Part shown: positions 23,758 through 35,501 of the stretch, piece by piece
Numbering within the stretch: position 1 is the stretch's first letter
How the letters are laid out: the number at the start of each line of letters is the position of its first letter
From: Sanguinoderma infundibulare
Taxonomy: Eukaryota; Basidiomycota; Agaricomycetes; Polyporales; Polyporaceae
Direction: 5' to 3'
Length of the DNA stretch: 64,000 nucleotides
NCBI GenBank assembly: GCA_032821775.1
Contig: JAVLRN010000001.1
Span: 2,356,001-2,420,000, forward strand
Program-made: the position numbers and the translations under genes
The notes under the pieces: model-generated
What the model was told of the DNA's origin: nothing
The model's input: only the letters and a program-made list of their open reading frames with translations
Database searches by the model: none

Positions 23758-25206
23758 ATGTCCTCCTCCACTGCCAAGGGAAAGGCCCCCGCGAACGGCG
23801 CCGCTTCTGCTCTCCCCTATGAACTCCCATGGTACGTGCTGCTACGTCGATTTACTGTTCCTTGTCCTTAGCTCCATCCCAGGGTCGAAAAGTACCGGCC
23901 ACAAGCCCTAGACGATATCGTCGGAAATACGGACACCATTGAGCGGCTGAAGGTTATCGCGCGGGATGGAAACTGTCCTCACATAATTATTTCCGTGAGT
24001 ACTATCACGTTGTACATTGACACGTCCTCCAACGCGCCGTAGGGGATGCCTGGAATCGGGAAGACCACAAGTATACATTGTTTGGCCCACCAACTACTCG
24101 GGGACGCGTACAAGGAAGGCGTGTTGGAACTGAATGCATCAGACGAGAGGTCTGTTGTGGAATACTCCAACTCATTCCTTGTGCTGACGATCGTATAGAG
24201 GTATCGATGTCGTCCGGAACAAGATCAAGGCATTCGCGCAGAAAAAGGTCACCCTCCCACCAGGCCGCCACAAGATCGTTATTTTGGATGAGGCGGATAG
24301 GCAAGTCTCAATATCCGGCGGCATGATATATGTGTAACACGGTTTTAGTATGACAGCAGGAGCGCAACAGGCCCTACGGCGCACAATGGAGATTTACGCC
24401 AACACGACTCGTTTCGCGCTCGCTTGCAACATGTCCAACAAGATCATCGAGCCCATTCAGAGTCGTTGTGCCATCCTTCGGTACTCAAAACTCCGTGACA
24501 CAGAAGTGCTGAAGCGCCTCTTGGAGATTTGTGAGATGGAGAAGGTGCGCGCTTTTCGGCACAAACTGCATCCACGCCCTGATAGCCTACATGCCAGGTG
24601 CAATATAACGATGAAGGGCTTGAAGCACTCATCTTCACCGCTGAAGGCGACATGCGACAGGCTATCAACAACCTCCAGTCGACATGGTCCGGTTTCGGGT
24701 TCGTCTCAGGAGATAACGTGTTCAAAGTTTGCGACCAGCCACATCCGATTACCGTGCAGGCCATAATCCGCGCATGTTTAAAAGGCGACATCGATGGGTC
24801 AATGGAGAGGCTCAACGAGCTATGGGATCAGGGTTACAGTGCTGTCGACATCGTTGTAACAATATTCCGAGTGGTGAAGACTTTTGACGAGTACGATACA
24901 CCTTACGTGTAAAATGTCCTTCTCTGACAGTAACTTGTCTTTCAGGATTCCAGAATACACGAAACTCGAGTTCATCAAGGTCAGTCGCACTGGCTCTGAC
25001 CACTTCAGCTCGTCACTAAATCGCGGACTCAGGAGATCGGCTGGACGCACATGCGGATACTGGAGGGTGTCGGGACTCTCGTCCAGCTTGGGGGCCTTTT
25101 GGCAAGGCTATGTAGAATGTACGTGTCAATCAACCGTACTACATCCACTGCTAGCTGATTACTTGCGTTCCCCAGGAACTACAAACCCGAACTTTTCCGT
25201 GTATGA
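23758..25206 (+). CDS. RFC2: Replication factor C small subunit (human RFC2 / yeast Rfc4 type)
   Basis: AAA+ clamp-loader subunit that helps open and load PCNA. ATG 23758 begins [14 protein letters not shown]; splicing gives YELPWVEKYRP (RFC box), Walker [26 protein letters not shown], Walker B ILDEADSMT, sensor 1 (LACNMSNKI) and the SRC motif QSRCAILRY with its arginine finger. The tail is [27 protein letters not shown] 25204-25206. The pattern is closest to human RFC2/yeast Rfc4. At least eight short introns are needed. The one after GAG GCG GAT AG (24301-24348) has a GC donor (gcaagt) and ttttag acceptor. Full length and intact. Confidence 0.96.
24301..24348 (+). other. GC-AG intron in the RFC subunit gene
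   Basis: 48 bp, donor AG|gcaagt, acceptor ttttag. Only this junction joins DEAD (Walker B) to SMTAGAQQ in frame. Confidence 0.85.
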
Positions 25207-25493
25207 GTCAAGTATGGGCTTCGAGACTGCATCATGGCTTGAGTCTATAGTATGGAGCAATCTTGAGTACACACACCGAGATCTAGCGTCTGTTTGCCAG
25301 CTTTTGAAGTCAACGTATGTTGGCCCAGGTGACGGTTGTATGGAGGTGAGCGCTTCCGCTTCCGCCAAAACTAGTAGGCGCTAGCATTCGGATGTCGTCC
25401 CGATTAATCATCTTGTTATCCCATGTCTGTCTCGCTGCTGACTCGACTGCTTCCTCCTTGTTCGTCCCACAACGTATCCAAAAGGTGGCCAAA

Positions 25494-26652
25494 ATGACTG
25501 CATTGCAAGATACACCAGTGTCGCGACGACTACGGAGCGTGAAGAACATCATCATCGTCTGCTCCGGAAAAGGCGGCGTAGGCAAGTCTTCTGTCTCGAC
25601 CCAACTCGCACTTTGCCTTCGCGCATCCTCCCCCACAGCACGCGTCGGAATCCTTGATGTTGATCTCACTGGCCCCTCAATACCACGTATGCTCGGCCTC
25701 GATGGTCACCCCGTACATCAAAGCAGCGACGGGTGGGTCCCCGTATACGCGGACGGGAGTGAGGCGCGGCTCGCGTGCATGAGCGTCGGCTTCCTGCTCA
25801 AGCGGAAGGAGGACTCGGTCGTCTGGAGAGGCCCGAAGAAGAATGCGATGATCCGACAGTTTTTGAGCGACGTCCGGTGGGGCGAGCTCGACTATCTTGT
25901 CATCGACACCCCTCCCGGTGAGTCTCCGCAAACCCTATCCCGCCTTCACTCCGCACGGCCGTTCCCCCACCTCAGTCGAGGCTCGGTTTGCCATTTTTCT
26001 TCGGTTCTTGGGAAATCGCAGCTCTATATCCCACCGTCTTCGCGCTTCCCCAGATCCTTGTTCATTCCGGAGACATGAGCTTCTTGGACTGACTCTCCGG
26101 TGCGGCGTGCGCCGCCATCTCACCTCCACAGGCACGTCGGACGAGCACCTATCCCTCATCGAGCACATGGCGCCCGTGCACGAGCGGATCTCGGCGGTCA
26201 TCGTGACGACCCCGCAGGCGGTGGCGCTCCTGGACGCGACCAAGTGCCTCTCATTCACGCGCACCGCGGCGCTCCCGGTGCTCGGCCTCGTCGAGAACAT
26301 GAGCGGGTACGTCTGTCCGTGCTGCGGGGAGATCAGCAACGTCTTCTCGACCGGGGGTGGGGAGGAGATGGCGCGGCGGGAGGGCCTGAGGTTCCTGGGG
26401 AGCCTGCCGGTAGACACGGAGCTCGTGACGCTGTTGGACGCGGCGGAGGTCGAGCGGCCGGGGGAGTCCGCGGAGCTGTCAGAGGGGGGGAGCAGGCGGT
26501 CGTTCGAGCTGCTGGAGCGGTACGAGAAGACGCCTACTGCGCCATTGTTCAAGCACATTGTGGACAAGATTCTGGGGCAGCTGTCGAGCTCGTCCGCCGG
26601 GGAGCGAGAAGGAGAAGCGTCGATGGGAGGTTCGTCGTCGGAGGTGTCGTGA
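25494..26652 (+). CDS. CFD1: CFD1/NUBP2, cytosolic Fe-S cluster assembly scaffold
   Basis: P-loop NTPase that, with Nbp35, builds Fe-S clusters for cytosolic and nuclear proteins such as DNA polymerases. Two exons, 25494-25917 and 26132-26652, about 314 residues. The deviant Walker A is [15 protein letters not shown]; then [29 protein letters not shown] across the intron, [13 protein letters not shown], and the C-terminal cluster-bridging motif YVCPCCGE (CxxC). It lacks the N-terminal four-Cys ferredoxin-like motif of Nbp35, which makes CFD1 the better match. The intron (214 bp) is several times the local norm. The frame is open upstream to 25392 but the ATG at 25494 matches family starts. 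It lies just downstream of RFC. Confidence 0.94.
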
Positions 26653-28388
26653 CGAAGAGACGTACGGTGACGTGATTTTAGCTTTGGCTCATCTTCGGTT
26701 GCTAAGGCGCGTTCTCGCAGAAAACGATGTGTGTATTCCTAGACTTGTACTAGACCGGTGTCAGGGTAGCTGGGGCTACTGTCAGTGCTCCGCAAGAAGG
26801 AAGTGAGTTACCCCGCATTATGCGCGTCTTCTGGCGGCATCAGTATCATCATCTGGGGAAGCCTTGATGATTAGGGCTCCATACTCATTTCCAGCCAATG
26901 CAGTCCTTGGCTCCGGGGATTCAACAGGGCCAATTGAAGTTGTTCCTTGAGCTCGATCGAGCCAGGCATTTCTGGGTTGTTGCTTGACCTGCCCAGAAAA
27001 GTCTCGTTTGCTGCTTGCAGACTTTCACACTCTCACTGTGATCAGAGACTGCCATTGACTTGCTGAACAGCTAGCCTGTCCTCTGCAGCCACATATCACC
27101 GCGCACTTTGGATGAGCGCCGGGCCTGAAAACTTACGGTGGCACATTGTGGGAAGCAACAGCACCTTCACAAGTGATGACCGGACGTTGGACGCCACTGG
27201 CGGTGGACAAGGTACGCCGTTCGGTTGGGCATGTTGAAGGAGCCAGCTCTGTTCGAAGTCTGCTGGCACACTGTAGTGTCCTGGCCATCGGCTGGAGAGC
27301 CGAGCGCCGAGATCTGTGTAACTCTCGATCATATCTGGGTAGATGAAGTGTATACGATGATCGTCCGTTTGTCGATGGCTGACGTGCTTTTGACCTCGAG
27401 ATCATCTAGATTCTAGGAATAAGCGCGTTGTCTATTTACGGGCGAGCTGTCATTTGGACGGAACAGGCAGGTGAACAGCCTCTGAACGTATGCAGGGCAG
27501 CAGGGCAAATTTCCCCCGCAATAATCGAGACCGAGCAGTGGCAACATTGATATTGAGCGCCGTTGACGTCGATCGCGGATGCATATCCATATCGCGGAGG
27601 TAGTCCGGAGCACTTGATCGAGGTGCTCGAAGCGAACGGAAGCAGAAGTTGGCTGCGTGGAAGCCGACTTACCTGGACGAGGACAAGGCGAGTGCTGGAC
27701 AAGGGCAGTTTGCGTCAGGCTCGGCGAGGCGGCTATAGCGTGCGCGATGCTGGACACGATGTGCGGCGTCGATAGAAGGGGCGGATAGAACATCTCTGGC
27801 TGCCGAGCGCTGCAAGAGGCAGTCAGAGAAACGTGCTGGCGCGTGGCCACGCCCTATGATCGTCGACCGCCTCGCGCTCGCCCACGTTGACGATGGGTTG
27901 ACGTCTACCGCACCCCACGCCCCAAAGAATGCAGGACGGGACGGGCTCGGTTCGGGAGGTTGTACGACAGATGGCAGCCGATGGCGGACGGCATGGCTAT
28001 GGCTCGTGCAGGCTGAGGATGGTGTGGGAAGCGTTGGGGAAGGGGAGGAGTCGTGGTGTATCGATGGGAACAGCCAGCGAGTGATGAGGGACGACCACGT
28101 TTTGCGGCAGTACGTCAACCGTGACCAAGCTGGAGAAGCAGGCCCGCCATCAGGGCCAGCGTGCCACTGCGTGCCATCTCCGTTGGCCCGTTGGGCTGCA
28201 GCTGGCTAACCGGATATGGGGCCCGTCCTGGCCGAGTCGGTTCATATTTATCGACGACGTCTGCCCTGCCTCTTTGTCCGTCCTGCCCCTTCGTCCCCCC
28301 CTCGTCCTCTGTCACTCTCCCAATGATTCGCACGCCTTGATCTCCTCTTCCCCCCTCCGCCCCTCCCACGACCGGAACGAACCTCACG
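26653..28388. other. Gene-poor region
   Basis: About 1.7 kb between CFD1 and the RRM gene. Short frames on both strands (around 27096-27405 and 27413-27850, minus; 27856-28209, plus) have no recognisable motifs or splice pattern. The last 150 bp are pyrimidine-rich and probably promoter and 5' UTR. Confidence 0.4.
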
Positions 28389-30110
28389 ATGCCCGCAAAT
28401 GCCACTCACGATCGTACTCTACAAGCTCTGACAGCAATTTCGACCGACTTCCCTGTATCCGGCCTAGATGCACTATACCCACCCAAATACCTCGACGCGA
28501 TGCATCCCAGCCCAATTCTGACAGGTGCTTGTCTTCCCATCTACCCCGCTTCCTCTATTAGCTTTCCTACCTCCTCCACGCTCAACCGTACATATATCCG
28601 CACCCACAGAACCTCCAACACCCTCTTCCACCGCGACCATCCGCGGATTGAACCGCACCCACAACGCTGACGACGACATTATCCCCGCCATGGCCACCGT
28701 ATCGCGCGCTTCGAGGACCCGTTCGAGCAGAACATACCGCTGGATCGAAGACCAACATCATCACCTCGCCAACTCCGCTGACGAGGTCGCAGCGGCCCCC
28801 CCGGCCTCCGCTGACCACCTTTATCTCGCGCACCCGAGCATGAGCGCGTCCTCGCTCGCCAAAAGTCACAGCGACGATGGTGATGGTTACGTCTTTGCTG
28901 AGCGGGAGGTTACTCAACCGGCCCAACGCGTGTCCCGAGGCGGCGACGCGACTGTCACGCAGGTACGTCGCGACGCACGTGAGAGGGTCCGGCGACGAGC
29001 GCTCCGCTGACCGGGGCCCTGGGATGCAGGCTCAAGGTGACGGTGCCAGGCCAGAAACGCCGTCCACACCCCGCAAGGCCCGCAACTCGCAAAGCATCTT
29101 CCATGCCTCTTCCCCGCTCCGCAACCTCCACCTCACTTTCGCATCCCGTCGTCATCCCTCCGCGCCCGTCACCGGTACTCAGAGGCCGCACAGCCCAGCC
29201 TCCTCAGGCTCGACTGCTACTTTCCGTCGTAATGAACGGACTGCCTCTCACAGCCGCGGCTCCAGTCTCTCGACCGTGAGCCCAATCCACCAACGGAACG
29301 CCCGTCCACACCTCGCCGACCTGACAGCCACTCCCCCAAAGACCTCAGCATGGAAGTTCAATCGTCCCTCCGTCGCAGGCCACTTCACCCCCACGCCCCC
29401 AGAGGAGCTCGATGATTCAGAGGGTTCCCCTCCTCCCCGCCCGAGTACCTCCTCCAGCGTAACCCATTCCGGCTCCTCGACGACCTACTCGCGTACATCG
29501 TCCGATGCCCCGCGCAAGATGTACTTCGGCTCCATTCGCTCCCATTCATCCACCACTATTTTCAGCTCGTCCCCTTCCCTCTGGTCGCTCCCTACGGATG
29601 CGTCCCATATCAATGACCCCCCAGAATCCACCAAGGTCCTCGCCCGAGATAGAGACGTCTCCTTCTGCGAGGGCGCGCCCATGACCTGGAAGCCGATGAC
29701 CCCAACGAATCTTAACACCGTCTCGAGCCTCTTGACAAGCCCCAAGTCCCGCAGGAAGCGGAAGCTCATTATCAGCGGCATTCCACCCCACGACGAACGC
29801 CGTTTCGATGCTGTGAGAAGGTGGTGTGAGGTGAGCGGCTTCTCGGCCACGTCGAAATGTCGAGCGAGAGATATTGACGTCGATCCATAGTCGTTCGGAG
29901 AACTGAGCTCGATCACTCGCGTGCCGAACGGGGATCTGCACATCGACTTCCGTAAAGCCGAAGTCGCAGATACGGTGAGTTAACAGCGAGGCTTTGCACG
30001 TGTCCTTTGTCTTACCTAACGACTAACAGGTCTGTCGCCTCAACGCAAGAGTGTACATCGCCGGCGTCGGCAGCGTTTGCTTATCGTGGTTTACAGGCAA
30101 ACGCCCATGA
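28389..30110 (+). CDS. Ser/Pro-rich disordered protein with C-terminal RRM-like domain
   Basis: Five exons: 28389-28524, 28610-28962, 29030-29830, 29891-29974 and 30030-30110. Splice phases agree at each junction. The N-terminal three quarters are disordered and rich in Ser, Thr, Pro and Arg, with many SP/TP sites that kinases could use. The end forms a single RRM-like fold: KLIISGIPPHDERRF (strand 1), AVRRWCESFGELSSI (helix 1), TRVPNGDLHIDFRKAEVA (strands 2-3, helix 2) and YIAGVGSVCLSWFTG (strand 4). The aromatic residues of a canonical RNP1 are mostly missing, so RNA binding is not assured; the layout also recalls RRMs used for protein contacts (Nup35 type). Full length; function unknown. 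Confidence 0.78.
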
Positions 30111-30971
30111 TACCCTTCGGCAACTGTTGTGAGTCCGTCTTCTACCTCCGTGGGGCTCAGCTGCAGTCGTCTCACTGTGTCGCCTCACCGTCAGTGTACA
30201 ACAGTGCTATCTTAGCTGCTTCCGCACACGCCTAATCCGCATCGCATTCTCTATGCCTCCGTATGCCTCCCTCACGCCTGTATATGCCCGTCACGTCTCC
30301 ATCTCCATACCCACACGTTGTACATGACCACCTGCATCTCACCTCTGTTCTACACACCTCACGTGCTATATTTGCCTGCTTTGCAGAACATTGCCAGATG
30401 GCCACTAATACGGACGCTATCGCACAGTGTACCTAGTTGTATTTTTACCGTACTGCTCGGCGATCGCATTTGGGACGTCCTGCTGCACGGCTCAGGGGAC
30501 GCGTGTTTGTAGACTTGTACTATGCACACCTTACTTTCCTTCATTGAGTTGTCGTGGAATTTGGCAGACTGCTCGAGCGTGTCGCTCTTGAGCTTCCTCC
30601 ACGTGATCGCGTTGCCAACGAGGCCTCAAACTGGAGACTCGACACGATGCGCGACGCCAGCCATTCCATCGATATCGTCTTTTCGGATGTTTGAGATTCA
30701 TTTTTTCATTGTCCAAAATTTGTCAGGCCATCAACACGTATCAAGACATGCGGTCCGCCCGTGAAAACGAACGCGAGGAGCGATAACAATAAAGTGCTAC
30801 ATGACTACGATAGCGCACCGAGGTGCGCCGCAATCGGGGTCCCTGTCTCAAGTATCGTAAACATAAAAAACATCAGGGACATAGCTGAGGCCGTCATGTA
30901 CGCCGTCAAGCTGTGAGCGCTGAAGTCCAATACAGACCGTCACTCCTCCATGGAAACACCCGCCGCTGCGA
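30111..30971. other. Convergent intergenic region
   Basis: 860 bp between converging stops. Contains both 3' UTRs; no gene seen. Confidence 0.45.
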
Positions 30972-32442
30972 TCATATTTCCGTGTACTCGGGCGGTACGT
31001 CTATCGGCTCTGGCTCGTGCGCCCCAGAGCCAGAACCAGAACCGGAGCCCGAGGGCACGATGGGGTTGCCTTGTTCGTCGAACCGCACGCCCGAGTCCGC
31101 GTGGAACTGCACGGGCTGGTCTGGCTGCAGTCCCTCCCCCTTCTCGCCCGCCGCCTCTGCGGCCTTGAGCTGCGCTGCTGCTGCCGCCGCGCTAACGTCG
31201 CCGGTGTCGTTCACGACGGAGAGTCCGCGCCCCGCGCCCGACGCGGAGCTGCTCGTCACGCTCCCCGCGGCGGGCGGGTAGGTGTGCGGGGCGGCGAGCG
31301 CGGCTGCGGCTACAGCGCCGGTCCCTGTTCCGGCTATGCCGAGGGCTGCGGCGGAATAAATGGAAGCATGCTGACCGAGGCCGGCGGCGGAGTACATGGA
31401 CATGTGCGGATTGATGACGGCCGGGGAGTACATGGATGCGTGCGGGCCCAGGGCGGCGGCAGAATACATGGACGGGTGCGGGGAGGCGGCGCCGGCGGGC
31501 AGGGTGGAGTCGGTATACGCGGAGGGGCTCGCGGGACTGAGGAAGGGCTCGTACTGCTGGTACTGCGTCGAGAAGCGGCCCTCGTTGGCTAGCGGCACGG
31601 GTGGGCTTGCTGGTACATTGTCTTTATCTGCGGTAACGGGAAACTCGGGTCAGCTCGGGTGACCACGACAGCATCTCCGGGCAACGCACCGGAATAGACG
31701 GGGTCGCGCGCGAAGCCGTGATAGTCGTAGTCCTTGCGTTTTCGCCGGTAGAAGAGGAAAAAGAAGGCGAGTGCGGTGCCGACGATCAAGGCGACACCGC
31801 CGACTACACCGCCTACGATTGCGCCGACGGGAAGGGATTTGGACTCGGATACGTTTCCGGCCGTGGTGGAGTTGCCGCTGAGGATCGAGGTCGGGGCACT
31901 CGTACCTGTAGAGAAGACGGTGGTAACCCAGACGGCGGTGCTGGGGGTTGACGTCTCGGGCTGGCCCACAGCCACAGCGTCCAGCAAGAATGGGATGCCG
32001 TCCGTGACCTGGAGGATGGTGATCTCGAGTGTGTGCTTGCCGGCGGTGAGGATGCCAGAGTTGAAAAAGTTGACACCAGTAGCATTCTGGGCGTTGGCTT
32101 GGAAGAGGAACGCAGAGTTCTTTGAGTTGTCGAGGACATAGGACGTTACTGGCCCCGAGTTGCTTGGAGCATTCTGGGGAGCTATTGTAGCACCAATGAC
32201 GACGATCTGGGACGCTGTCGGGTGCGAGAGCATGAAGTCAGAGACCCGCAAGGACTGGTGCCGAAGGAGGACTAACCAACGAACTCAATTGAGACCGTGG
32301 AACCGATGGTTGTTGTAGAGGAGAGCGTGTTGTTGAAGACTCCGTTGGCAAGAAAGCCTGTGAGGCGAGTGTTGTCGAACCAGTTGTTCGAGTAGGTGAA
32401 TACGGGGCTCGTGTCGTCAAAGTAGAGGAATTTGGTGGACAT
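30972..32442 (-). CDS. Single-pass membrane protein with repeated tail and terminal PPEY
   Basis: Three exons: 32277-32442, 31690-32214 and 30972-31627. The first intron is 62 bp and the second (31628-31689, gtgcgt donor, reverse strand) is also 62 bp; it must be removed to reach the tail frame. The ectodomain is a Thr/Ser/Asn-rich beta-type region (FDDTSPVFTYSNNWFDNT; SYVLDNSKNSAFLFQ; LTAGKHTLEITILQVTDG) like those of a large group of uncharacterised mushroom membrane proteins. No cleavable signal peptide is obvious. The membrane helix is VGAIVGGVVGGVALIVGTAL followed by YRRKRK. The tail carries four imperfect repeats built on H-x-S-M/I-Y-S and ends PIDVPPEYTEI, a PPxY motif at the very end. 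Function unknown. Confidence 0.8.
31330..31500 (-). repeat. In-frame tandem repeat encoding HxSMYSxAxxxG units
   Basis: Four units in the tail of the membrane protein: HPSMYSAAALGP, HASMYSPAVINP, HMSMYSAAGLGQ, HASIYSAAALG. Spacing is 16 residues (48 bp). Each keeps the Tyr and the flanking Ser, which could be phosphorylation or adaptor-binding sites. Confidence 0.85.
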
Positions 32443-33319
32443 GGCTGGTGGACCGGAATGAATTCAAGCGGAAAAGCAAGGACGGACCGGGTGAGAAGGA
32501 TATGAAGGGGCCGTCAGCGACGGCAAGAGAACATGGAGGCTGTAAGAGACAGCTGCGAAGATGGACAGAGAAGCGTGTGGTCTCCCTCCCTCCGTACGCC
32601 GTGCCGGGGCACTGCTGGATGGCCGAGATCACCAGAACCATAACTGTCCCCCACAAACTTACGCCAGGCTTGCTTAGATAATCTCTCGAATGAATTCCTC
32701 GCCTCACCTTCCAAATGCCTTGCCGACCACGAGGGACTCGGATGCATCGTCTGCTACATGTCCCCCCTCCGAGTCTGCGGTCCTCGACAGCTTGAACGAT
32801 GGGAGTCGCCTGCCAGGATGGGCTGGGCAATGAGGTTGGCACTGGCTTCGCGAGTCGTCCGGTGGTACTCTCCAAGTCGGTCCAAAAATACACGTGGCGG
32901 AAATCGTGCTTGCAGGCAGCGCCACCACGGCGCCACGCTCATCCCGCACACCTCCAGCTCGACGAGCGTGCGCGCCCACCGCCCAGCCCTCCGAGGCCAT
33001 CAATACCCGGTCAATCGCCAAGATGGCTCTAGTTCAAGCCATACAATCAAAGGTGGGTGTACTTATGCATGAGTCTAGCGTTCAAGAGACGCTGCACCAG
33101 AGAGGATGGGGGTTCAGAGCTCCGTGGTCGATACAAATGGTCAGCGGTGGCACCGTATCCATTCCGTTCCGTCGACGAATATTCCAAACGCAGTGAAGAT
33201 GATACAAGTCTGGATCCAATACATCACGTCTAATCATGGGATGAGATGATACAGTGTCGCCGAGACTGCGTCCATCGCATGTATCTAAACCATAATACAG
33301 CAGGTATAGTCCATCTAGG
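32443..33319. other. Intergenic region between membrane protein and lipase
   Basis: 877 bp including the promoter of the membrane protein and the lipase 3' UTR. Small frames here have no recognisable motif. Confidence 0.4.
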
Positions 33320-35204
33320 TCATGATTCCGAGGGTATGGGCGTAGGGGTATCCGCACGGGAACGATCCGTGCGGCGAGCATTCTCCACGGCACGTAGCCA
33401 GTGTCCGAAGTCTATCCAGAACGCCTTCTGACTCTGCGTCGCCATCCATATGGGAACTATCGAAAAGTGGTGCGCGTTGTCCAGATGATGCACATGCCAT
33501 ATCCCGGCGTCCGGAGTTTCATCATATCGTGAGTGCTCTGACGGGGCATTCACCATGTTGTCGACATGACTGAAGTGCGCACATCGTATGTGGCTAGCAG
33601 AAGTCCATCAGTCTCCAGATTGGGAACGGGAACGGGAACACTCACTTGCAATCGTACGGATGCCATTGCGAGAACAACGGCACGACGCCATCGTTCGCTC
33701 GTAACGCACTTGATTCGTACGTCCTACCGCCGTCCACGTACATAAGGCCGTCTTCAAGTCTACTTTCGCCATCGCGGTCACTCGAGTCGAGCTTGGCGGA
33801 GGAAATCGTCGTCAGGAAGGAGGGCACGGGACGCAGGCTGGAGAGCGGGAACGTCGAAATCGCACGCGATGCAAAGTACAGTGGCCAAGCCGACATGGCC
33901 TGAAGCAGGGTAGGCGTCTTCGAGTCTGACATAACCGAAGGTGAATAGGTGTGGTTCTGTGACTGGGATGAGCAAACAGTTCGTGGGATTCCGAGTGGAA
34001 GGGAATGTCGTACCAACGTAGCGCAATAGCTGCGATAGTAGGTATTCGGGTAAACCGCGCCCTCCTGGGCGGCCTCGCGCTCGTCAGCCGCGAGGAACGT
34101 TGCATCATATGGCGTTGCGTCGCGGCTCTCCGCCCAGTCGCTCCTCCAGAGCTGCTTCAGGAACGAGGCGAACGAGGAGTCGTAGTACGACAAGCCCCGG
34201 GCCTCGACGTGCAAATCGAGGAAGCTGGGGAGAACAGGCGAAAAGTAAGACACCACGTGGATCCCTTTCGCGAGGAGGTTCCCTGCGGAAAGTGGGCGGA
34301 CATTGGGGGCATCTCGGGTATCTTCGCCGAGGGTATACACGAGCTGTGTTCCTCTGAAGGGAGCAGAGACTACGGGCGCAGCTTTAGCGTTGGAACGGGG
34401 GAAGGAGGGCGGATTTGGAGCTATGCGCGTACCTGTGTTCACGGAGAGTATCATGTCCGGATCATAATCTTTCCCGAAGAACCCAGTCGCAATTAGCCAT
34501 TGAAGCTTGGTTATCGTGGGCCCTCCCTAGAGTCACATAAACCAACGGGGGGCCAGACAACAGAACATGGAGGAACTCACCATTGAGTGGCCTAGAAAGT
34601 GTAGAGGATGCTTTGGCGACCACTGGGGATATAGGCCGTTTTCGTGTGTGCGCCCGTAACGACCGTGGCGATTATCGTGCGCATGTTTCGCGCCATAGTC
34701 CACTGTTCATACCTGAACAAGGGCGCCTTGATTTATCCAACAGAAGCTCACCTGTACCGCCGACTAATGAATAGAACAGCTCGCATGCTCTGTCGTGCAG
34801 CGAGCTGACAGCCCCCACGCTGAGAGCACAATCCCTTGTGAACGCAGACGGACGCACAACAGGCGATTGACATACCTTGCGAATATTGTCCGCCTGTCCT
34901 GCTCCCCATTCGCCTGACAAGCATAGTTTGAATGTTCCTCGAAGTTTCCCCAGACGAGGGCGCCAGCGCTGCTCAGGAAGCCTTCCACGATCACGAGTGG
35001 CACCGGATCTACGGGAGCCATGGGGAGTGCAGGAAGAGTCGAGGAAGCGGGAGAAGCAACAAGAGCTGCCTGCCGCTGGCCTATTAGATCAACATGGCCA
35101 TGACGACAGACGTCGACTGCTTCCTTGCTGCACCCGAGGCCGGGAGGTGCGTGCGGAGATGATCCTCGGCCGGTCCGCGGTCCGCGATCGAGAAACCTTG
35201 TCAT
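33320..35204 (-). CDS. GHSMGG alpha/beta-hydrolase lipase
   Basis: Minus strand, about seven exons. Reconstructed order: PLVIVEGFLSSAGALVWGNF; TIFASVGAVSSLHDRACELF; YSLVGGTVDYGAKHAHDN; NGLYPQWSPKHPLHFLGHSM, then GGPTITKLQWLIATGFFG; SVNTAAPVVSAPFRGTQLVY; LGEDTRDAPNVRPLS; ANDGVVPLFSQWHPYDC; and WHVHHLDNAHHFSIVP. The nucleophile is Ser of GHSMGG, the acid probably Asp of NDGVVP and the base in LDNAHHFSI. The layout matches large lipases of the Staphylococcus/Geobacillus type and their fungal relatives, acting on triacylglycerols. No signal peptide is seen if ATG 35204 is the start; a start at the internal MAPVDPVPLVIVEG is equally possible. The catalytic exon is short (between introns near 34465-34545 and 34718-34753), so the motif is easily missed. 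Confidence 0.87.
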
Positions 35205-35501
35205 GCCATAGGCGGCCTCGATCGCGATCGGCAGCTGACAACACTGACAACATGGCTACACTTGACGTACGCGGATACAAACTCTACACTGGCACGAGAC
35301 CCAACGACAGAGAATCACGACATGGTCCGAATAGCAGCAGTACATCCTCATGCGAACCGAACGGGACACAACCACGTCCAGTGAGAGTACATACTTGCAA
35401 GTCCCATGATATGTCCTGCATAGGTTTAGGTAATAGGAACGGAATACTGAAATGAACAACCTCCACAGCCGCTGCAATAGCCCCACTCGGCATCCATCTG
35501 C
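35205..35501. other. Intergenic region
   Basis: 297 bp between two minus-strand genes. No gene seen; holds the lipase promoter. Confidence 0.4.

Noticed and set aside
25392..25493. Upstream in-frame extension of CFD1
   Set aside because: The frame is open, but the added residues resemble no family member and the ATG at 25494 fits family starts.
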